Positions 40,101 to 49,100 of a stretch of DNA of 64,000 nucleotides are shown here, one piece after another. The stretch is from positions 2,420,001 to 2,484,000 of the forward strand of contig OZ025208.1 in assembly GCA_964019055.1 (NCBI GenBank), in the 5' to 3' direction. Position 1 is the first letter of the stretch; each line of letters begins with the position of its first letter. The translations under genes were made by a program, and so were the position numbers. The notes below the pieces were generated by a model that had not been told where the DNA came from, did no database searches, and worked only from the letters and a program-made list of their open reading frames with translations. This stretch comes from Anthopleura xanthogrammica. Taxonomy: Eukaryota > Cnidaria > Anthozoa > Actiniaria > Actiniidae.

Positions 40101-43100
40101 AACACAGACAAAAATGAATAGTGACGTGGCGGATTGGAACTTAATAGGACGTCTCTCTAAGAACGGGCCACTGCCTTTTGGTTCCAAAAATAGATTTCTC
40201 TTATATTTTTACCATCGAAAGTACTATCTATCCTCACTACAAAACTGGACTTAGAATCGTTTTTAAATTGAATATTCGAGTCGCTTTACGAATTTTTGTC
40301 ACCGACTCCAAATCAATCAAAAGACGCCGATTTTCGAAGTCGCCAAGGCCTACATTCAAAGTCCGTTTTCTCGGGTTTTTCTGCTAATGAAAGCTTTTTT
40401 TTTTTTAATTTAAAATGGAGCTTAGTGCAACCTCTGACTAGAAACGGCAATATTTTTCTGGAATTTGCAAAGTACGGGGAAAATAATCCTAACTAATAAA
40501 ATTGGCGGTAAATTGCGTTGCTAGGAAATGAGCTAAGTCACAATTTGTGCTTTTTGCATGTATTCACTTGCGTGACAAAAGAGGGCGTTGATTCTGTAAC
40601 GCCTACTATTTTCCTCATTGTCCCCAATATTATCACTCAAAATAAGATATAATGATTAAACCGTATTGTTACATGTTATTTATTCCATTATGAAAGATAA
40701 GTTAGTGATCGCAGACTTGTTTTAGCGCTACTAAGCTATTTTGAAATTTCACCAAACAATATATACTTAAGCAATATAAACTAAGTTCTTATGACTCTAC
40801 CGGTGAAATAGAGCACGCGGGATGTTGGGAGAAACACGAGAAAAGTTCAAAAATCACGAGCCGGAGTGTTTCTCCCAACATCCTAAGTGCTCTATTTCAC
40901 CGGTAGAGTCATAAGAACTTAGTTTCTATTGCTTTTATGATATAGCAGAAGATATTTTAAGAATATAAAAACGTTTTATTTTCTGATCAAAATTGAGATT
41001 CTCCAAACTATGGCAAATAAGCGAATCACATTCGTCGTACTTTTTCTCATTCACAAAGAAGCATAGTCTTACAAAGCAGTTTTCACGAAATTGTCTTGAA
41101 AAAAAAAATTATAAAAAGGATGTAAACATCAACATTATACAAAAAGGTTTGAGAAATCCGACTTAAACTTCAAACAGAAGTGACAGTTCCTCAATATTTT
41201 ATACTTTATGTGCACAACTTTGGATCGTGCAAGCTCTACTTCAAAAACAACACTGGATTTTGTAAGATCTTTTTGAACTTTTTTTCTACATCTACAACAG
41301 AGCAAACCTTACATCCTGAGTAAGTTTTAAAATTTTGTTATTCGAGGGATTGTCTAGGAACCTTTTTATTTCATTCCTAAGTAAAACCAGACTGTTTTAG
41401 GGCCGTAATTTTCGCTGCTTTTCGATCTACTGACTGGCTGGAAGTTGCTTCGGCGAAAAAACTTTTCGGCAAACTTACTCTAGCATGTCGCAAGGTATTT
41501 CCTCGACTTTTACTTCTATATCCTTTTCAGAGCACTACTGTAGTGTAAAAGTGTATGTCTTTGGTTCAAATTTGACAGAAAGCTTTAGCTTAAGCTTATA
41601 ACAAATTGTTCAAGTGTATTTGTAAACAAAAAAGCCTAGTCAGCAATGTTAGACAATGCTGCGAATTTCAACCATGAGCAGGTATATTTTGTGCCTCTTT
41701 TGTCTTTTTATTTAAAAAACCAAAACTTTGTTGAATGGAAATTTACTACTAAAGATTAAAACAATCTTGAAAATCAGAAATTGCCCATTTTGTGCAGATT
41801 TTGGAGTTAAAATGTAGTAGAGATGCTTTCATTTGTGAGCTGTCAATCACAAACCAAGTCTTTACCGGTGAAATAGAGCATAGGTTTTTGGAGTGAATTA
41901 GCCAATGAGAGCACGCGTACTATCTAAGCTATATTAAAAATATTTTTAATTTGCATATATCATAGTCGGGAGGTCAAGAATTGTTATATTTTAAAGAAAT
42001 CCTAGTTTTATAACCTCAAAACATAATTATGTTACAAAATTAAAATAACTTTTCTTTTAAAGTCGAAGGTTATATGAATTTGATATTAAAATTTAGGCGT
42101 GTATTGCGTTAGCAGTTACCACAATTCTTCGTAATACTTGCAAACTGAATCTCATGTCCTTGCGCTAAATACCAGTGAATCATGATGAACCCTCGATATT
42201 AGTTATGGATATCAAAAGGACGCCAAATAACATAAAGGAAATGAAAGGTCAAGTATCAAAATTATTGTTTTATGAATAATTAATGATTTCAGAAACGAAA
42301 TTTACCCCCAGAGAAAGAGAGAGGTCGGGGGGTGGGGGAGGGGGGGGGGGGGGAGGAGGTGGGTGCTCTTCCACATAGAGAGAATTAAAAATTAAAAATG
42401 ATCCCTAAGAGGTACCTTAGTCCTATGCTTAGGTGTGGCAACTCATGATTTTTACTTCTAAAAGTTACCAACTCTAAAGCAATTTACTTATTTATCTATG
42501 AGAGCTAAATTACAGAATTAAGAATTAAATTAAAGCAACAAAATATATCCTGAATTTAGTACAACTGTGATTCTGGCTATCATTAAAACTGAGGTATCGT
42601 ATTACCTGATAAACAGCCTAAAAGGTACTGGCTTACTATCTGGTGGTCCTTTTACATTTCTGATACCCTATAAGGTACCAAATCTCAGATTTTGAACGTA
42701 AAATGTACGACGAGCATCCCCGCCCTTTGAAAGAATAAATTTTAGCCTTTGTAGCTTCCGTTAAAGGAAGCAATAAAATAGCTTATGTAAGCTCGAAAGG
42801 ATTTACCGGATTTTTGAAATTAATTCTGGACTCAATGCGAAAGCAAATTGATTCTCGCATGTGCCAGATATTTAGAGTTGAAAGGCTATCCAAATAGATA
42901 GTAATATGTACGAATCTTTGTCATGGTTTAGGTAGTTTTGGCGTGCACCGCGGGGAGGACGCTATCCAGGGCACAGTGCATGTGCATCGAGGGAAAAAAA
43001 ACATTGTAAGGATCACCATGTGATAAATATTGTTGCCATGCATGGCGAATGCAATGAAATGTTACTGTCGAAATTGGTTCACGTGAGTATTTAGAGAGAA

Positions 43101-46100
43101 AAGAAAGTGAGGAAAGGAGTAAAGAAAAAAGAAAGCAGCGAAGAAAGCGGTAAGAAAGGATAGTATAAGAAGAAGAAAAAAAAAGAAACAGGGCAAATGT
43201 GAAAAGAAGAGAAAAGAAAGACTATCTATGACCAAAAAAGATAACCCCTAGCTTATACATAAATATATATTTTCTGATACAGGAATATGTGGAAAATGTA
43301 GAACAAAAAAACAACAAGAAAACATGCCGAGCAATGCTTCAATGTTGCAATGCTCGTTCCCGCAGCATGCTTTCAGAGCTGTGAGCAAATCAACATTTCA
43401 CTATCACATCAACCCTTTTAAAAAATCCGCAGATGGGCGGATGGGCGCTTCCCCTTCGAGATTAATGCCAAAAAAAATTTAGATCTAAAGACCTGACGCA
43501 GAACTCGTATGTAGGCGAAGTTATCAATAAATATAAATGTTCCCAGTAGAATCAGTATTGTTTAATATTTATCCTAAATTAGATTCAGTTATCATAACTG
43601 AATCATTTACTACATTTATTGACCTTTATCATAATGGCCGCCATCTCATTAGCCTAAAACAAGAAAATGAATGTCTACAAATAATCAAACACCCCCACAT
43701 GAAAGTAAATACTACCAATAAGCAGAACTATGCAGTATTTAAGTGCTAACATTAATCATTAAGGAGTTATTAATATTTTAAACTTAGAAAAAAACATGAA
43801 AACGAGGCCAAAAAGGCCAGGAGTGCATTTTCCACATAAATCCTTTAAAATTCAAACCTTTATAGCTCTGCAGACTTTGGTGATCTTTTTCTCAAATTTG
43901 GCCAGATTGCTAATTCTAGCATTCCCTTTTGCATGAAATTAATGATTTCATTAAAACATTTGTCTAAAATACATAAGCAAGAATATGGCTTTATGAAAAA
44001 GGTGTATTTCAATTCACTATGTTCCGTCAAAAAATATCGGTTGACGTCTATTTTTTTAGGTCAGGAAACCATCATAGTTTCTGCAATCATTCGTTTTGTA
44101 GTTATAAATACGTTCCTTCGAAAAGGAAGAGGCCTTCAAATGATCGACAAGACTGACTTGAGGCACGTGTTTAGAGTGTATACCGCCCATATTGCAGGCA
44201 GTAATTTTTGTCGTGATAGGAACATAAAAGCCCTTAGAGAGTTTCGGATAGTTCCTTACTCACATTTTATACAGATTTAAAAACTGCCTTAAGACCTTAT
44301 TTCATGTTCAGTGTCGTGCATGTTATCTTGTGTCGTGTTGTATTGTGTTTTGTGCAAACAATATAAAACAGTGACACTATTTGTTTCAATATTTTAGCCC
44401 CCGGGGGGGGGGGGGGGGGGGGGGGGGAGACTCCGGCCGGAAAAAGGGCAGGGGTGCTCGTCGGAAATTTAAAAAATTAACCCTAAAAAAATATACCTGA
44501 GTCCTACAAAGTTGGGCGTGGCAACAATATATTTTTACCCCTTAGAGATACAAGCTAAAACTGGACAAATTTATAGTTATTTTGTATTTTTAATAGTCCC
44601 AAAGACGTAAAATAATAATAAAATATTAAAAAAAATAAATAAAAAATAAATAAATAAATAAATAAAACGAAGAATGTTTGACCTCGAGACTGATGCCAAT
44701 TTCTCAAAGAAATATCGTGTGGTGTAATTTCAAAAGAGCTTAGTAGCGCTAAAAAAAGTCTGGGATCACTAACTCATCATTCATAATGCAATAAATAACA
44801 TGTAAAAATAAGGTTTATTCATTATATCTTATTTTTAGTAATAAAATTCGGGACAATGAGCAAAATAGTAGGCTTTACAGAGTCAACGCCCTCTTGCGTC
44901 ACGCAATAGATACATGCCAAAAGAATAAATTGCGACTTAGCTCATTTTCTAGCAACGCAATTTACCGTCAATTTTATTGCATACATCTACAAAATAGCTT
45001 CTTAACTCAAGGTAGGATGATATTTTATAGCTTGGTTAGGTGCCCCAAGTGAGAAATTTGCGATCTTCTAAGTCTACTACTCTTAGTTTTTCAAGCCACG
45101 CGTTCAGTAGTCTCGATCAGTTAGGATTATTTTCCGCGTACTTTTGACATTCCAAAAAAAAATATTGGCGTTTCTAGTCAGAGGTTGCACTAAGCTTCAG
45201 TTTAAATTAAAAAATAAGCTTTCATTAGCAGAAAAACCCGAGAAAACGGACTTTGACTGTAGGCCTCGGCGACTTCGAAAATAGGCGTCTTTTGACTGAT
45301 AGCGACTCGAATATTCAACTTAAAACGATTCTAAGTCCAGTTCTGTAATGAGGATAGATAGTACTTTCGATTGTAAAAATATAAGAGAAATATATATTTG
45401 GAACCGAGAGGCAGTGGTCCGTTCTTAGAGAGACGTCCTCTTAAAGAATGTATCATTTACCTGCACTTTAAAAAACTGATTTTTATATTGCTTAATTAAT
45501 CAAATGAAATATCTCTGTATTTACCTGTAGGATGTCCACACGAAACACCTCTGATGGAAAACGTAGAACTGTTTTGTACTTTGGAACCTGCGTATTTACA
45601 GTCTGCCAGTGAAGACTCGTTACCATGACAATTTTCCAGATAAACAATTGTTGGCAGTTTTGCTATCACCGGCGGTGACCATGGACTTGCTTTACCAGTC
45701 ATACCGAGCATTTTACAGGCTACTCTTGATTCTTTCGTCGTCCAGTGTCTAGCATAAATCTTGGTCCACTTACCGTCAATTTTGACTTCAAAATACCCTT
45801 GATTGGGTGTATAACCTCCTGTTAGACGGATACCTTGGAGTTTTCCTATAGAAAGAAACATGGTATTAACTTTGCTTAGTAATTTAAGTGATCACAAAAA
45901 TATACCTTTATTTAGAAAGTGATTCCAAAGAGAGATGGAGGAAACATCAAAAAGGCGTTAAAATTCTAGATTCGCCATCAAAAAACGAATGGATCTGAAG
46001 ACAATCATGCATGCATCTAGATAGATGGACGGCTTGATAGATGCATGGATACTTGGTAGGTTGTTGAACCCATGCATCGAATAGAAAGAAGAAATGGAAA

Positions 46101-49100
46101 AAAGTAAGGAGTGCTGTAAAGAGATAGGGAAGATGGGCATGTGTTGATGAATGTGTAAAGATACAAGTATTGCAGGGAGGGATGATCAGCGTATATATAG
46201 GAATGCATGGATGCAGGTAAAGATATTCCTTTCAAAGTTATCATGAATGCGAAGCTAACAGGAAAATGCAAAAGAAATCACACTTTCTCTCAATGAAATT
46301 TGTGCCATCACATATTTATTGGGGAAAAAAAAGGTTATAATCAATTGATATTTTGTTGTTCTATAAAATTCTCCTATGGTCGTCATTTGTGCTGAAAAGA
46401 TGTAGTACTTTTAAATACCCAACACTATCAACCACGATTTCACCGTATTTTATACCTCCAACCCCCCCCCCCCCCCCAAGAGACTTGAACAAAGTGGTGC
46501 CTGTTAATATAAGAAGGACTTAATTTTTTTAAAAGCTCTGTTTTCTCTTTTTAACGATTTTTCTTCGAAAATACCACGAAAAAACTGAATATATTTTCAT
46601 TCATTGAAGAAAATCGTCGGCAGTGCTGTACAAATACCACGTCCAAACCTGCGTCAGCAACGACTACAAAGCTGACTTACTTTCCCTTAAATGCACCACC
46701 GGTGTACCCTCTTCCAGAGATGTAAGGGATAGTTTTGGCCTTAAAATCGAAACAAAAAAATTTTCAATGGCCAACATTTACGCTTAGCTTTTTCTTTTTC
46801 TTTCTTTTTTTCTTTTTCTTTTTCTTTTTCTTTTTCTTTTTCTTTTTCTTTTTCTTTTTCTTTTTCTTTTTCTTTTTCTTTTTCCGATGCTTATGTCTTA
46901 ATTCAATCGCGAATAATTTTTTGTCACGCAACAAAGCATTTTCTAAACCAAAAAACATGTTCATTTTCGCGTAAAGGGCCACCATCTGCTTTCTTCGGCA
47001 TTATAGTTGATTAGTGTAGTATATTTGACTTCAGTCAAGTGACAGTCAACATTATCATGTCACGTAATGCATGACATGGTAGGTATGTCTAATGTCGAGC
47101 TTTGTGCTGTGAAGTAAATAAAATACTTAACCACTTTGAAATCAATAGTATGTACATATATCATGCTCGACAAGGACAGGTTTAAAAGTTCATATGTTTT
47201 TCCGTCTTTTGGCGCAATCTTGACAAAAACAATGCAATATCAAGCATTCCGTCCTCGTATGCAAAACGCAATAAAAATTCCTTGGCACCCACCCTCAATC
47301 AACCAGATTGTTTTTTCTCCAAAACATATGAGAAATGAAGGTTCCTTTCTTATTTACATATATCATAATTGGCTGGATGACAGAAAAGACGGATCAAAAA
47401 CTCCTTATTGTATAATTTACCGTAAGTCTATCGTTAACTTTAATCAAATACATGTACACGTAAGCCCGACAAATTACTCCCTATTTTTTTTATAACAATG
47501 CAATACCTTGTGAGTGATAAGTGTAGGTAATAATATGGTTTCCAGTTCAATTTGGGATTAATTTGCACGAGTGTTTTTCAAAGAGTTCAAATTGCACGAG
47601 ACCGTAGGTCGAGTGCAATTTGAGCTCTTTGAAAAACAAACGAGTGCGAATTATCCCAAATTGAACGAGGAACCATATTATTACTTGTTAATAATATACA
47701 TGAAAAACCTTACAAACATTACCTTCCGACATTGAAAAACTGAAGAAAAAACTCTGAGCGTGCGCTCAATGAAGTGAGATAGTGTCAGCAGTGCGCGCTC
47801 TTCAGCTGAAACCGACTAAAAATGTATTCAAAAACAAACAAAATCACCAACTTTTGAGCCATTTTCACCGCTTAAACTTGTTCCTTCTCGATCGGATAAT
47901 GCATAGTCTTGATGCTTAATAATGTTATTATACATTTTACTCACTATCTCGCTTCTGATTGGCCGAGAGCCCTCAGCCAATCCCTGATATCATGTGAACT
48001 CGACATGATAAATGTATTATCGGTAGGTTTTACCTACAGATAATACATGTATCATGTCGAGTTCAAAGGTCACAATGGAAATGGAAATACGTTTGCTATT
48101 TATCATGTCAAGTTCATTCAAGGTCACGCTGTGGTAGCTTTGCCAAGTGCATCGAGATCCATCGAGCTGATCAAAATGGCAAAATGGCATGGCATTTGCT
48201 TCGCTTTCCGAAGAAGAAATAAATTATCTCGTAGAAGAAAAAGATTCAAAAAATACCAAAAGATCGACAAAAGGCAGCGTTAAAGTCTTCAGTGAATACT
48301 TAAAGGAGAAAAAACTGCAAGAACCAACGGAGAAAAAGTCATTAGTCGAAATTTTGAAGTCATTTTACGCAGAAGCAAGAAAAGCCAACGGCGATTTATA
48401 TTAAAAAAATTCTCTGCACAGCTTAAGGTTTGTACTCAATAGATACTTCAAAAACACCCAAGGAACTGACATCATAAACGATCCAGAGTTTGGTGAAGCA
48501 AATAAAGTTTTTCTACCAAAGTGCGTTGATCTTAAAAAACAAGGACTCGGCAAAATTCAACACAAACCTCCAATCCTCGAAAATGATCTTCAAAAACTCT
48601 ATGAGTGTGGAGTTTTTGGTTTACAAGACCCAAGAATACTGCAAAACAAAATATTTTTTGAGATAATGCTTTTTTTATGCCGCTGTGGTCGTCAAAACCT
48701 CAGAGAGTTGAAAATTTCAGACTTCTCATTCAACGTGGACGACAAAGGTTCCCGATACGTCTATAAAGCGGGCGACGAGCTGACAAAAAACAGAAGAGAG
48801 GACGACGATGGTTTAGAAGGAGGAATTATGTATGAAAAACCCGGACCGAACTGTCCTGTTGCCTCGTTAGAACTTTATATCAAATATCTAAATCCAAAGA
48901 ATCAGTTTTTGTTCCAAAGACCGAAGAAAAACACAATAATTGGTGTTGACGAGATTTGTTATGACAACATGGTAGTTGGTGAACGGATGCTTGGAGAAAA
49001 AATGAAGGTTATCTCTCAAGAAGCACAACTTTCAAAGTTGTACACCAATCACTCTATTAGAGCGACGTCTCTAACCATCCTGGATAGGGCTGGCTTTGAA

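Larger units (their letters stand above)
40145..45436. mobile_element. Long-inverted-repeat element, ~5.3 kb
   Basis: 40146-40770 matches the reverse complement of 44715-45436, beginning GGACGTCTCTCTAAGAACGG on both ends. CTTAA precedes the left end and follows the right end, a possible 5-bp duplication. The right arm has ~160 bp (about 44980-45140) that the left arm lacks. The interior has hairpin family C, G-rich MITEs and AT-rich DNA, and no recognisable transposase. Two independent copies in opposite orientation remain possible. Confidence 0.6.

Noticed and set aside
43933..44280. 115-codon plus-strand frame
   Set aside because: Lies inside the long-inverted-repeat element, has no recognisable motif, and its composition matches translated AT-rich DNA.
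47136..47495. 119-codon plus-strand frame
   Set aside because: No motif, no splice support, between a (CTTTTT)n tract and a hairpin element.
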